Counted from the stretch's first letter, positions 9,142 to 18,944 are shown. The stretch: DNA of 52,672 bases from Chitinophagaceae bacterium UBA7600 (GCA_002478885.1 DLKC01000044.1:1-52672); one strand, 5' to 3'. Notes: generated by a model from the letters alone, not told the origin. Program-made: numbers and translations.

Positions 9142-10569
9142 CTAAAGGTTGATGTCGATCTCGTTATCCCAGTTGGCTTTAATGTTGAGTTTGCGACGGA
9201 TATTCTGCACTTTTTCAGGCTGAAGTTTCAGTTCGAAATTGCCGGGATCCCAAATGCCATTCCTGTTATCGTCGAAAAGAATGCGAATGCTGTATTCGCC
9301 GGGAATAAACAATTTCTGAAACCACTCATTTGACTTCAGCACAACAGACTGGAATATTTTTGAATCCTGCATAAGCAGCAACACGGGGTTTCTGCTCATA
9401 TCCAGGTTATTGAAATGTAGTTTTATACTACCGTACTGACCTTCTCTTTTGGTAGAGAAAGTTAACGTGTCGTTGGCGGCAAGTTTAATGCCCGTTGAAT
9501 CGGTGAATGCGTCTTTGTTAACGATAAGTCTGAATGGCTGATGATCGGGCCATTTATATTTAAGCATGAATTTATTTAAAATGGTATCGCGTAAAAACTG
9601 GTAGCCGCTGGCGGGCTTGCCAAGCGTATCGGTTAGCAGCACTGCATTTGCGGAGTCGTAAATGGTTATGTCTTTATTGAATGTAAGCGTAAGATTAGAG
9701 AGAAGATCCTGCTCGTTGTTATCGAGACTACTCACAACTTTTAAAGTTTTTACTTCGGGTGCCTTTTCTTTTTTGTTGCTGTTATCGGTTGTTCCGGGTT
9801 TTTTCTCACCTTGCTTAAATTGCTGGTAGGCATACAGCAGGATGTCGGAAGTATGCTCACCGGCATTTACCGTAGTATCGTAAAACGCAAAAATCTTCGT
9901 GCTGTCGTCGTAACGTTTGGAATAATCGGACGGCACCACATAAATAGCAAAGGTTTCATTTGGAAGATACCGGAAATTAAACCGGCCAATACTGTCGAGC
10001 CTTGTAAAATAATCCGGCTTGAGCTTTTTTACAGCTGTATCGTTACGGTTGCGGTAAAGCGTTACGATCAAAGTAGAATCTGCCACACCTGTTTCTGCCA
10101 TTATCACCTTGCCGGATAATCCCCCGTTGGCAATCGTACTGCCAGTGGAGAAAACATAAGTAAAGTTTCTGAAAGGATTTTTTTCATTTACGTCTTGTAT
10201 GCCGTTGCCGAAATTGATCGCATAAGTAGTATTGGGCTTGAGCGAGTCTTTTAATTTTACGGTAACCGTTCTAAGTTTGTTTTCTAATATGGGCTGATTG
10301 TCAGGGTTAGGAGATACCACAATATTTTCGTTGATATTATTATCAAGCTGCACATACTCATTAAAGGTGAGTACAATCTTCTTCTCGTTAAAGTTAAGTG
10401 TGGAATCTTTTGGTAAAGCCGTCACAAGAAACGGAGGAAGTGAATCTCTTGCCCCGCCGGTCGGCGGTATAATATTGGCGCAGCCCGTGGCATTCACCAG
10501 CAACGCCAGCGTAACAATAAAGCAGAGAAACAATGAGGAATGAAATAATCTTTTCATAAAGAAGCGCAA
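9142..10569 (-). CDS. Ig-like (SbsA/Big_5 type) domain lipoprotein
   Basis: The 475-residue product has a lipoprotein signal with lipobox ATGC followed by ANIIPPTGG, the usual opening of a conserved Bacteroidota lipoprotein family. The SbsA-type Ig-like domain follows at about residues 42-140 (PPFLVTALPKDSTLNF, KIVLTFNEYVQL, LKPNTTYAINFG, TYVFSTG). A middle segment resembles a carboxypeptidase-regulatory fold, then comes a second Ig-like stretch and a C-terminal region with FDDNRNGIWDPG, a calcium-loop-like motif. Met1 and Met5 are both possible starts. The role is unknown; outer-membrane or surface location is inferred from the lipobox. The gene downstream of it on this strand is separated by a repeat. 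Confidence 0.85.
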   Translation of the reverse strand: MRFFMKRLFHSSLFLCFIVTLALLVNATGCANIIPPTGGARDSLPPFLVTALPKDSTLNFNEKKIVLTFNEYVQLDNNINENIVVSPNPDNQPILENKLRTVTVKLKDSLKPNTTYAINFGNGIQDVNEKNPFRNFTYVFSTGSTIANGGLSGKVIMAETGVADSTLIVTLYRNRNDTAVKKLKPDYFTRLDSIGRFNFRYLPNETFAIYVVPSDYSKRYDDSTKIFAFYDTTVNAGEHTSDILLYAYQQFKQGEKKPGTTDNSNKKEKAPEVKTLKVVSSLDNNEQDLLSNLTLTFNKDITIYDSANAVLLTDTLGKPASGYQFLRDTILNKFMLKYKWPDHQPFRLIVNKDAFTDSTGIKLAANDTLTFSTKREGQYGSIKLHFNNLDMSRNPVLLLMQDSKIFQSVVLKSNEWFQKLFIPGEYSIRILFDDNRNGIWDPGNFELKLQPEKVQNIRRKLNIKANWDNEIDINL

Positions 10570-10619
10570 ACATAAATGCTTTACGGCGAACAGATTCCTA
10601 ATATTAGTATAAATGATCG

Positions 10620-13600
10620 CTACAATTGTTCTTCAGTCTCTTCGTCGATGCTGTGTAGTGCTATCGCAAGATTGTTTGTTTTTACAAAATTGCACCAGTG
10701 GCAATCTTCTTTCCCGCAACCCGTATAAAATTCACGGTTTTGGATTTTGCGCCATACCGTGGTTATCTGCTCTTTAACCGTTGCAGTGTCTGCATCGGAA
10801 ATGAGCAGTTTAAATTTTTGAAAATTTTTCTTTTTGTCAGGTTCAATAAAATCAAATTCAGTGCTGGCAACCCGCCATTGTTTTGCTTCGTAGTTGTCTA
10901 CAAGTATTTTGTAAAAGACCGCCTGCCGCCAGTAATCCCCACCCTTAGGTTCTTTGTCGTTGGGAGCAAGTAGTTTTGGCCTGGCCTTTTCCGGGTCACC
11001 GGTCTTATAATCTACTACGTTCACGGACTTACCATCGAACTCGAGCTTGTCGAGTTTACCTTTAAGTGGCACGCCGTTCACTACCACGTTCCTTATGCTG
11101 CGTTCAACTGAAACGATTTTGCTCCAGCTATACAAGTATTTTTCGTAGTAGTCTTTCAATATTATGTACCCGTACTCGATTCTACGGTTGAATTGTTCCT
11201 TTGTAAAGCTTTCGCGGTGGCGGTTCATATACCATTCGAAATCGTAAATGAAGTTTTCTACCGGATGAAATTGCTCTTTCTCCTGCATTTTTTTGAACAG
11301 TTGTTCCAAGGCGTAATGCACGGCTGAGCCAAACTCGGTTGCTTCATTTTTAGGAGAAGGAATTCTTACCAGGTTGCGGTAGTAAAATTCAAGCGGGCAT
11401 TTAAGATAATTATTCAACGCTGTTACATTCATCACAAACTTTTCCAGCAGCCGGGAGACGAAGGCCTCTTCTGCCCGCTCAATTTCAGGCGCATGTTCCA
11501 GTATTTCAAGCACCTGGAATTCCTCCAGCACAGCTGAGTCCACAAACAGTTTTTCAACAGCGAGATTGAGTTCCCCGCCTGCTTCAATCACGAACATAGA
11601 CGGCTCTGCCTGCCTGCCATCGTTGTTAAACCTGCTGTAAGAAATACTGAGGTGCTTTTCTGCCCTTGTAAGTGCCACATAAAACAGCCGGCGCAACTCT
11701 TCATCCTCTCCCTGCCCGGCAGTTAATGAGGAAAAAACAGTGTCGGGCATGGCGTAACCACCGGATGGTTTTCTTTTCTTTTCCCAGGAAGCCGCATTGC
11801 AGCCTGCAAAAAATACATACTCAAATTCTAGGCCTTTGGAACCATGGGCAGTTAAAAGATTTACGCCCCGCTCGCTACCGCTAACTTCAACCAGTGGAAG
11901 TGGTAAGCTCTCTTTCTGCATAAGATTTATCATCTTGATAAGACCTCCAAGATCGAGCTCAGGATTGCGGTGTGTTGACTCTTTTATAAAATCAAACAGC
12001 GCAGTCAGCTCCTGCATCAATGCTGGCTTTTCTGCATGCTGCATAATCACTCTTAATATTTCGCATTCCCGGATTACTTCTTCAAACAATACCTGCAACG
12101 TAACATTGGGTACCGCTTTTATCAGCCGTTCCATAATGTCGCCGGCCTTTTTAAGTTTGGGGTGCACCTGCAGTGAGAAAAGATCGGCTGCCGGCTTATT
12201 GGCTTTCTCGTGTATCAATGCGCGAAGCGATGTTTTGGAAGGAGAGAATTGTCTGTCCGCTACCTCCACACTTAGCTTTGCGATCTCCAACGCAGGAATA
12301 TCGAACCAATCAAAATGCAATAGCTCAAACAGCATTTCGTCGCCGCCAAAAGGGATGTCATGTTCCGCCGCGAGGTATTCCAGCACAAGCAGTATCTTTT
12401 GCGTAAGCGGAAGCTCAAGCAGGTTGATATTTCTTTTGCTGTAATAGGGAATACCTTTCAATTTTAAATATTTTGCCAGCACTGCACCATACTTGTTCTC
12501 TTTGTAGATAATACCTATGCGGCCGGGTTCGGTTCCCTGCAACAACAATTTTTCAACCTGCAAACTGATGTCGATCATCTCCTGCCTTTGCGTATCATAT
12601 TCTTTGATCACCGGCTTGTTCAAAATATCTTTTAGCCGTTCATTCGACGATTCGAGTTCTTTACTCAACCCCGGCAGTTGCTTTACCAGGCGGTCATTGT
12701 TCTTATCAATAAGAAGTTTTGATACATCAAGTATTGGCTGGGTCGACCGGTAGTTTTTTGTAAGTACTACAGTAAGCAGGTCGTACTGGTAATTGCTGGC
12801 AAAGGCCAGCATATTTTCAACGTTAGCGCCCTGGAAACGGTAAATACTTTGGTCGTCATCCCCCACAACAAATACATTTGGCCGTTCCCAAAAACTGATG
12901 AGCATTTCTACCAGCTTGTTCTGTGTGCCGCTGGTATCCTGGTATTCGTCTACGAGTATATAGAGAAATTGTTCCTGGTAGCGCAAGAGCAAATTGCTGT
13001 TTTCTGCAAAAGCCTTCAGCACCCAATTGATCATATCATCAAAATCGTAAAGCCTTCTTTTGCTCATCATTTGTTGAAAGCGGTCGAACTCATTTACTGC
13101 TGCACGCAGTTTATCCATTTTCTCTTTCTCCTCTTCAATTTTATCCGTTCGCACATCGCCTTTCTTAAAATCTTTCACTGCACGTTTTGCTATATATGCA
13201 TCGCGTGTGGCCAACGATTTAATGTATGCATCAATGCTGTCATTGATGAAAGAAGGTGTCCACCCTTCCCTTTTCATGGTGCTGAATAATGACTGCAAAT
13301 TATTAATCTCAAAGTATACGTCGCCGCGGTAACGCTTCAGCGGGTGATTGGCCGGAAACGAATCAATAAGTTCCTTAAAAAGTTCAACCCGCTCAAGGTC
13401 TGAGATGGGGTCAAGCGCCGTTTTTTCGAAGTACGAAAGGTTTTCCTGGATAACATCGTTGCAGAACGAATGAAACGTGCAGATATTCACCTTGTATGCA
13501 TCGGCACCGATAAAGTGCAGAAGGCGCTTACGCATGGCCACAACGCCGGCATCGGTATAAGTAAGGCAAAGAATATTTTGGGGCATCGTATCCGTGTCGA

Positions 13601-13766
13601 GTAATATTCTGCCAATACGTGCAGAAAGTATTTGTGTTTTACCGGTTCCGGGCCCGGCAATCACCATCACCGGCCCTTCAATTCTGTCAACTGCAAGCCG
13701 TTGCTGTTCGTTTAGTTGCCCATATATTTCCTTGAATCTTTCTGCCTGGTAATGCTTGTCTGCCAT
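10620..13766 (-). CDS. UvrD/PcrA-family DNA helicase fused to PD-(D/E)XK nuclease
   Basis: This 1048-residue protein joins an SF1A helicase to a nuclease, an architecture like AddAB/AdnAB-type end-processing enzymes. Helicase motifs: Walker A GPGTGKTQ (residues 38-45), DEYQDTSG near 273, GDDDQSIYRFQGA near 302, and LTAHGSKGLEF in the second half. The C-terminal nuclease has GSAVHYALEQL, then GKLDKLEFDG and VVDYKTG (near 912), giving the catalytic Asp and Lys. Four cysteines (Cys790 in LKCPLEFYY, then Cys1017, Cys1022 and Cys1025 in CGKEDCHWC) match the 4Fe-4S arrangement of AddB and Cas4 nucleases. It probably unwinds and trims DNA in recombination repair. No AddB or RecC partner is adjacent. 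Confidence 0.92.
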   Translation of the reverse strand: MADKHYQAERFKEIYGQLNEQQRLAVDRIEGPVMVIAGPGTGKTQILSARIGRILLDTDTMPQNILCLTYTDAGVVAMRKRLLHFIGADAYKVNICTFHSFCNDVIQENLSYFEKTALDPISDLERVELFKELIDSFPANHPLKRYRGDVYFEINNLQSLFSTMKREGWTPSFINDSIDAYIKSLATRDAYIAKRAVKDFKKGDVRTDKIEEEKEKMDKLRAAVNEFDRFQQMMSKRRLYDFDDMINWVLKAFAENSNLLLRYQEQFLYILVDEYQDTSGTQNKLVEMLISFWERPNVFVVGDDDQSIYRFQGANVENMLAFASNYQYDLLTVVLTKNYRSTQPILDVSKLLIDKNNDRLVKQLPGLSKELESSNERLKDILNKPVIKEYDTQRQEMIDISLQVEKLLLQGTEPGRIGIIYKENKYGAVLAKYLKLKGIPYYSKRNINLLELPLTQKILLVLEYLAAEHDIPFGGDEMLFELLHFDWFDIPALEIAKLSVEVADRQFSPSKTSLRALIHEKANKPAADLFSLQVHPKLKKAGDIMERLIKAVPNVTLQVLFEEVIRECEILRVIMQHAEKPALMQELTALFDFIKESTHRNPELDLGGLIKMINLMQKESLPLPLVEVSGSERGVNLLTAHGSKGLEFEYVFFAGCNAASWEKKRKPSGGYAMPDTVFSSLTAGQGEDEELRRLFYVALTRAEKHLSISYSRFNNDGRQAEPSMFVIEAGGELNLAVEKLFVDSAVLEEFQVLEILEHAPEIERAEEAFVSRLLEKFVMNVTALNNYLKCPLEFYYRNLVRIPSPKNEATEFGSAVHYALEQLFKKMQEKEQFHPVENFIYDFEWYMNRHRESFTKEQFNRRIEYGYIILKDYYEKYLYSWSKIVSVERSIRNVVVNGVPLKGKLDKLEFDGKSVNVVDYKTGDPEKARPKLLAPNDKEPKGGDYWRQAVFYKILVDNYEAKQWRVASTEFDFIEPDKKKNFQKFKLLISDADTATVKEQITTVWRKIQNREFYTGCGKEDCHWCNFVKTNNLAIALHSIDEETEEQL

Positions 13767-13844
13767 CGTTCAAAGTTAGTAGTACAAAGTATGATTTTTT
13801 TGCAGCAATCGCATGAGGGCATGAAACAGGAATAAATTTTTTGG

Positions 13845-14000
13845 AGACCGGCTTTTGCACTTTGAGCATCTTCGTTGTGTCACTCTCTTGTACAACGGAA
13901 ACATCGCGCAGCAGGCCTCCAGAGTGCACCGCACAAAGCTGCTACGGTACAACTGTGCTACGCAACAGCCGACGCCACCTGCACTAAAGCCGGGTACATA
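13845..14000. repeat. Dispersed repeat, tight inverted pair
   Basis: The left core is GTTGTGTCACTCTCTTGTAC at 13874-13893 and the right core is a diverged GTACAACTGTGCTACGCAAC at 13947-13966. The right arm has AGCCGACGCCACC and AAGCCGGG, the left arm ACCGGCTTTTGCA. The left core mixes features of the main and the TCACTC core types. It occupies the gap between the helicase start and the 3' end of the DUF5916 gene. Confidence 0.85.
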
Positions 14001-14010
14001 ATGCTGTTCT

Positions 14011-16236
14011 TTAAAACTGTTTTAAATAGCTAAGCTTTATAATTGCATGGTCTTCGCTTTGCTTAACCTGCTGCAAAGTTTGCATACTGCCATGATTGAA
14101 GATGACGTATATATAAGACAGCGGTTGATATTCCCAGGAAAACCGAATGTTGTAATTATTTGAATTATCGAGCGAATTTTTTTGATAAAAACCGGTAAGC
14201 TGTATGCGTGGGTTCAATGCAAAACGGCCTTGCAAAATATATAAATCAACAGTGGAGCTTGTTTTAGGCTCACCAACATCGGCAAAATGGTTGCGGTTGA
14301 ATTCTGCAATTAACGATACATGTGGAATGGGTGCAAACTGTAATTTCCAGTCCCCCGACTGCAGTTTACCGTTGAAATAAGTTCCCCATTTATAGTCGGC
14401 AGATAAGCTTAGAATCTTTGACGGGTCACTGGTAAATATGAGCCAGTTTTGCCAGTAATTATATTTACCCGGATTAATTGTTATACCGAGTGGCTGAAAG
14501 GGCTCGGTAAGATTTTGATAAATCGGTGTTACGCTAAATCCAAACTGGGTGCCGTTTTGGAAGTTGAGCCATATGGGCCAGAAATACATGCTGCTCTCTA
14601 TAAATTTTCCTGTGGAGGCCTGCCAGTAAACTTCGGGCAAAAAGCCAGGCTCGAAGGCCCGCAATACTTTTTTAAACGGCAGCTTATCGCCCCGGTAATA
14701 CCAGTTCATTCCGGGTGTTGTTCCAATGACATCTTTGCGGGAAATAAAACCCATTTGCGGATCGAAGTCTTTTGTAACCACTGATTGCGTAAACCAGATT
14801 TTATAATGCGTTGTGGAATTATAATACTGCGCAAGGCCTGCAAAGCCCTGCTTACCAGTTCCTGTTGTTACCGTGTGCGTGAGAATGGTGTTAAGCGATT
14901 TTGATTCACCAAGCCGGAAAAACCCATCAATGGTGCTGGTTATGTTTGAACCACCAGGCGTATTTTTTATTGTTACCAGTCCGCCCATGCGGTTCTGCTC
15001 ACCAAAATTCTGGGAGTATCTACCCACAAAAAAATTCGTCGCAGGGCTTTCGCCTTTCTCCTGCTGCCGCATAATCATGGCGCCGAAATTTTTATTGGTC
15101 GACCTGTTAACAAACCTACCACCCGCAACAATGGGAATTGGATTTCCTGCATCATCAAGGCCGATGGTTCTGCTAAAGAATGGTTGTATATGCATAAAGC
15201 CGCCCGAACCATCGGGAGCCTGTTGTATTGCAGGGCTAAACAATGACGCGTTCTCTAAAAAGAACTGGCGCTTCTCGGGAAAGAACACGTCGAACCTCGT
15301 TACGTTATTCACCTGTAAATCGGCATCGGCCTGTGCAAAGTCTGTGTTGAATGTAAGGTCGAGCACGTTGTTTGGGTTGATGGCCCATTTTACATCGCCA
15401 CCCAATTTCGTGTTCGCTTCTTTTTCTTTTACAGAAGGATCATAATTTTTGTAATGGTCGAACGAGGTAAGCACATAAGGCTGTACGCGTATGTTTGGCT
15501 TTGGTGGTGGCGGGTTAAGATTGGTAAGCGTTCCTGCATACTCCATACGCGATGCGCTGAACACCCTTGGAAAAGGAGACATTGCTGTTATTTCGTTGGT
15601 AAGCCTCCTGTTCCTGTATAGATTGAAGCCCCAGTTTTGCAAAGAATCTCCTGTTTTCCTGTAGCGCAGTGTTTGCCATGGAATAGCCATTTCTGCATAC
15701 CAGCCAGAGTCGGTTCTTGTAGTGCGCACACGCCAGAGCCCGTCCCAGTCGATATCAAAATAGAGATCATCAAAACTCAGGTAATCACGTTGCACACCAT
15801 AAGCGTTCGTGGCAAAGCACATCGCATTGCGCTTGTCGTTAAAGCCGTCGAAAGTAAGGGTAACAAGGTCGTGCGCCTGGAAATTAAAATCCCGCTTAAA
15901 GTCGGTTGCGCGAATGGCTTTTTTGCCGGCAGAATCTTTTGAGAAAATACCAAAGTATAAAAACTGTCTATTGTATAAAACCTTTACAAAAGTTTCAAAG
16001 CTTGGAGCGGCGCCCTGGTATGGTTCTATCTGCGTAAAGCGTGGCGAAGCCTTCGCAAGTGCCCATTCGCTTTCGTCGAGCACACCATCTATACGCAAGG
16101 ACGTTTGTATCTGAACAGCATTTAATTGTTTTTTTACGGAGTCGGGCTTAAATATTTCAGCAGTTTGTGCTAATGCCCCAAAAGAAAAAAATATAAATAA
16201 CAATGGCCAAAAGCGTATCATGTACGCAATATACAA
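14011..16236 (-). CDS. DUF5916 outer-membrane protein with CBM9-like N-terminal domain
   Basis: The 741-residue product has a signal peptide (FSFGALAQ); Met6 is an equally good start. A family 9 carbohydrate-binding-like domain spans about residues 40-215, seen in LRIDGVLDESEWALA, YNRQFLYFGIF and a WYAEMAIPWQTLRY segment. The rest is a beta-rich region typical of DUF5916, with alternating aromatic strands and a C-terminal strand ending in Phe (LSYLKQF), as expected for an outer-membrane barrel. Members of this family are widespread in Bacteroidota and often annotated as hydrolase-like or sugar-binding; the substrate is unknown. Repeats flank the gene on both sides. Confidence 0.88.
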   Translation of the reverse strand: MYIAYMIRFWPLLFIFFSFGALAQTAEIFKPDSVKKQLNAVQIQTSLRIDGVLDESEWALAKASPRFTQIEPYQGAAPSFETFVKVLYNRQFLYFGIFSKDSAGKKAIRATDFKRDFNFQAHDLVTLTFDGFNDKRNAMCFATNAYGVQRDYLSFDDLYFDIDWDGLWRVRTTRTDSGWYAEMAIPWQTLRYRKTGDSLQNWGFNLYRNRRLTNEITAMSPFPRVFSASRMEYAGTLTNLNPPPPKPNIRVQPYVLTSFDHYKNYDPSVKEKEANTKLGGDVKWAINPNNVLDLTFNTDFAQADADLQVNNVTRFDVFFPEKRQFFLENASLFSPAIQQAPDGSGGFMHIQPFFSRTIGLDDAGNPIPIVAGGRFVNRSTNKNFGAMIMRQQEKGESPATNFFVGRYSQNFGEQNRMGGLVTIKNTPGGSNITSTIDGFFRLGESKSLNTILTHTVTTGTGKQGFAGLAQYYNSTTHYKIWFTQSVVTKDFDPQMGFISRKDVIGTTPGMNWYYRGDKLPFKKVLRAFEPGFLPEVYWQASTGKFIESSMYFWPIWLNFQNGTQFGFSVTPIYQNLTEPFQPLGITINPGKYNYWQNWLIFTSDPSKILSLSADYKWGTYFNGKLQSGDWKLQFAPIPHVSLIAEFNRNHFADVGEPKTSSTVDLYILQGRFALNPRIQLTGFYQKNSLDNSNNYNIRFSWEYQPLSYIYVIFNHGSMQTLQQVKQSEDHAIIKLSYLKQF

Positions 16237-16248
16237 CAGGAAAATTTA

Positions 16249-16440
16249 TGAAGCCGGCCTTTGGGTTAAATGTCATCTTCGTTGCGTCGCACTCGTGTAC
16301 GATCCGTCCTAAAGTCAGCAAAGTCAGAAAGCCGGGAAGCAGGTAAATGCCAGCTTCTTCCAGACTTTTCACTTGCCGATTTTATGCATTAGTACAAGAG
16401 TGCGACGCAACGCAAGCTGAATAGGGCTATACAGCCCGGT
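16249..16440. repeat. Dispersed repeat, long inverted pair (full element B)
   Basis: The left core is GTTGCGTCGCACTCGTGTAC at 16281-16300 and the right core is GTACAAGAGTGCGACGCAAC at 16392-16411. The interior of about 91 bases shares AAGTCAGCAAAGTCAG, GCTTCTTCCAGACTT and TGCCGATTTTA with element A at 8930-9113. It sits between the divergently transcribed DUF5916 and nitrilase genes, so it may lie within or near their promoters. Confidence 0.9.
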
Positions 16441-16484
16441 TCAAAATACTTCGTAGCTTTCCGGCCTGCATAAAAACAGTTGCT

Positions 16485-17435
16485 ATGAATAACATAAAAA
16501 TCTCCACGGCGCAATTTGAAAACAAAAGCGGCGATAAAGCATACAATCTTTCGGTGATTGATAAGCTGTCTGCAAAGGCCGCGGCGGAAGGATCGCAGGT
16601 GATCGCATTTCACGAATGCGCTGTTACAGGTTACAGTTTTGCGAGGCATCTTTCCAGAGAACAAATGCTGGAACTGGCTGAAGTAATCCCCGGTGGTGAA
16701 AGCATAAAAGCGCTCAGGTCGATTGCCGCGAAAAATAAGATCGTCGTTCTTGCCGGGCTTTTTGAAAAGGACGTGAACAATAATTTGTTCAAGGCGTATG
16801 TATGCGTTGATGAAAATGGACTGGTGGCCAAATTCAGAAAACTGCATCCGTTTATCAACCCGCATTTAACGCCGGGAAATGACTATTGCGTCTTCGACAT
16901 TCTGGGTTGGAAATGTGGCATACTCATTTGCTACGACAACAATATTATCGAAAACGTAAGAGCCACCAAATTGCTTGGCGCTGATATTATTTTTATGCCT
17001 CATGTTACTATGTGCACGCCATCAACAAGACCAGGCGCAGGTTTTGTTGATCCGAAACTCTGGGAAAACAGGGAAGCTGATCCAACATCGCTGCGGCTGG
17101 AATTTGATGGCATGAAGGGCCGTGGCTGGCTGATGAAATGGTTGCCTGCGAGAGCTTACGATAATGCAGTATATGCGATCTTTTCGAACCCGATTGGTAT
17201 GGACGACGATCAGTTAAAAAACGGTTGCTCCATGATCATTGATCCGTTTGGAGATATCATTGCCGAATGCCGCTCTTTCGACGACAGTCTTGTTACCGCC
17301 ACCATTACAGCAGAAAAACTTCAACAGGCTGGTGGAACAAGATATATAAAAGCGCGAAGGCCCGATCTTTACAAACACATTATCGGGCAGCAACACCAAC
17401 CGGAACAGAAAGTGGTTTGGTTGAATGCAGAATAA
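16485..17435 (+). CDS. Nitrilase-superfamily carbon-nitrogen hydrolase
   Basis: This 316-residue cytoplasmic enzyme has the catalytic triad of the superfamily: Glu44 in AFHECAVTGYS, Lys119 in KFRKLHPF and Cys149 in GILICYDNNI. It should hydrolyse a nitrile or amide C-N bond. The insert after the Cys (VTMCTPSTRPGAGFVDPKLW) and the run KGRGWLMKWLPARAYDN are reminiscent of aliphatic amidase or carbamoylase-like branches, but the substrate cannot be told. There is no signal peptide. The next gene starts 70 bases downstream in the same direction and could be cotranscribed. Confidence 0.9.
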   Translation: MNNIKISTAQFENKSGDKAYNLSVIDKLSAKAAAEGSQVIAFHECAVTGYSFARHLSREQMLELAEVIPGGESIKALRSIAAKNKIVVLAGLFEKDVNNNLFKAYVCVDENGLVAKFRKLHPFINPHLTPGNDYCVFDILGWKCGILICYDNNIIENVRATKLLGADIIFMPHVTMCTPSTRPGAGFVDPKLWENREADPTSLRLEFDGMKGRGWLMKWLPARAYDNAVYAIFSNPIGMDDDQLKNGCSMIIDPFGDIIAECRSFDDSLVTATITAEKLQQAGGTRYIKARRPDLYKHIIGQQHQPEQKVVWLNAE

Positions 17436-17504
17436 ATTAGTCTGTTACTGCTTGCATAAATATTTTATTTTCATCGGGCATTTAAAAACCCAAAGCAATT
17501 ATTT

Positions 17505-18818
17505 ATGCAACTCGCTGCCGAACGCATTAATACCAGCTGGCCTTTATGGCAGAAAGTACTCTTTCGCTTTTTCTTTATTTTTCTCTTACTACAAACAGAG
17601 CCCTGGACATGGCTGGAAGCGATACCCGGCGTTGATTTTGTGATGCAGTATTACCACCAGTTTATGGAAGCTGCAGTTGATTTCAGCAACCGCATATTCT
17701 TTCATTTACCCGGCGATGTACTCGCGGCACCCAACGGTAGTGGTGACACCTCCGGCGGCTGGGCCTCACTCGATTTTTCATTGACTGTATCGTGTATTGG
17801 CTGTATTGCCTGGAGCATCGTCGATCGCAAAAGAAATAATTATGAAACACTTGGTTATTGGCTGCGTACGATTGTGAGGTATTTTGTTTGTTTGGAAGCC
17901 TTTTCTTACGGCATAATAAAACTGTTTGGCTTACAAATGCCTTTTCCCAATTACAGCCAACTTGCAACGCCACTCGGCGACTATCTGCCCATGCGCTTTT
18001 CGTGGTTGTTCATCGGTTATTCCGCTCCGTATCAATTCTTCTCTGGCCTTATGGAAGTGCTTGCAGGCATTTTCCTGCTCTTCAGAAGAACCGTAACGCT
18101 GGGATTACTTATCGCTACCGGTGTTTTTATTAACGTGATGATGCTTAACCTCACCTACGATATACCGGTAAAAATATTTTCCATGAGCCTTGTGTTCATG
18201 TGTTTTTTCCTGCTATCGTTCGATTTTAAAAGGCTTATTGCATTCTTTTTTCAGAACAAAGCATTACCAGCTTGCGACCTCTACACAATAAGTTTCAGCA
18301 AAAGATGGCAACGTATCAGCAGGTTGGTTATTAAATTACTGTTCATCGCCTTTGCAGTTGTGCTTACCGTTTACAGCACCATTGAACGCTATAACTATGT
18401 AAACAGTGTTCGTAACAATTACCCCATATCGCCGGGAGTTTACGATGTGGCTGTATTCCGCATAAACCACGATACCATTCCTGCATTACTCGGCGATACA
18501 CTGCGCTGGCAGGACATGATCTTTGAAAAAGACGGCCTCGGAAGCATCAACACAAAAGACACGCTGTTTCGAAAAAGATATAACCGGGCTTATTTTAACT
18601 ACGAGCCTGATACGGCAAAAGGTGTTATTGGTTTTAAAAAATATGTATTCGACAGCACCTATCTTTTTTCGCTTAAATATGCTGTGCCCGACTCAAACAG
18701 CTTGCAGCTATACGGGCTTTACAAAAATGATTCGCTCTTTGTTGAATTGAAAAAAAGTAAGCGCCATTTTCAGTTAGCTGAAAAACAATTTCACTGGCTG
18801 AGTGAACAGAACAGGTAA
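17505..18818 (+). CDS. DoxX-like multi-spanning membrane protein
   Basis: The 437-residue protein has about six to seven hydrophobic helices (residues 15-35, 90-108, 125-140, 160-185, 190-215, 220-245, 280-300) followed by a soluble C-terminal domain of about 130 residues containing NNYPISPGVYDVAVF and FQLAEKQFHWLSE. The membrane part resembles the DoxX family (GLMEVLAGIFLLFRRT and the following helices), and proteins of this size are found next to diverse genes in Bacteroidota. The C-terminal domain probably faces the periplasm. Function unknown; the DoxX assignment is from fold-level resemblance only. Confidence 0.7.
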   Translation: MQLAAERINTSWPLWQKVLFRFFFIFLLLQTEPWTWLEAIPGVDFVMQYYHQFMEAAVDFSNRIFFHLPGDVLAAPNGSGDTSGGWASLDFSLTVSCIGCIAWSIVDRKRNNYETLGYWLRTIVRYFVCLEAFSYGIIKLFGLQMPFPNYSQLATPLGDYLPMRFSWLFIGYSAPYQFFSGLMEVLAGIFLLFRRTVTLGLLIATGVFINVMMLNLTYDIPVKIFSMSLVFMCFFLLSFDFKRLIAFFFQNKALPACDLYTISFSKRWQRISRLVIKLLFIAFAVVLTVYSTIERYNYVNSVRNNYPISPGVYDVAVFRINHDTIPALLGDTLRWQDMIFEKDGLGSINTKDTLFRKRYNRAYFNYEPDTAKGVIGFKKYVFDSTYLFSLKYAVPDSNSLQLYGLYKNDSLFVELKKSKRHFQLAEKQFHWLSEQNR

Positions 18819-18876
18819 AGTCTTTTGACCGGTCTTTTTATCGCTGCCCAGCTATTTGACGATTTTAAATACTCTA

Positions 18877-18925
18877 GTACAAGAGTGCGACGCAACGAAG
18901 CTGCCACATGCATTGCAGCCGGATA
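18877..18925 (-). repeat. Dispersed repeat, single right half-site
   Basis: GTACAAGAGTGCGACGCAAC at 18877-18896 matches the consensus exactly, followed by GAAGCTGCCACATGC and GCAGCCGGATACATAA. It lies directly upstream of the phased ATTAAC operator of the outer-membrane gene. No left partner is nearby. Just before it, at 18827-18834, is the eight-base palindrome GACCGGTC. Confidence 0.9.
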
Positions 18926-18944
18926 CATAAATCACTTTATGCAA

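Noticed and set aside
11797..12444. Plus-strand frame of 215 residues inside the helicase gene
   Set aside because: It is Ser/Cys-rich antisense sequence of a well-supported helicase domain.
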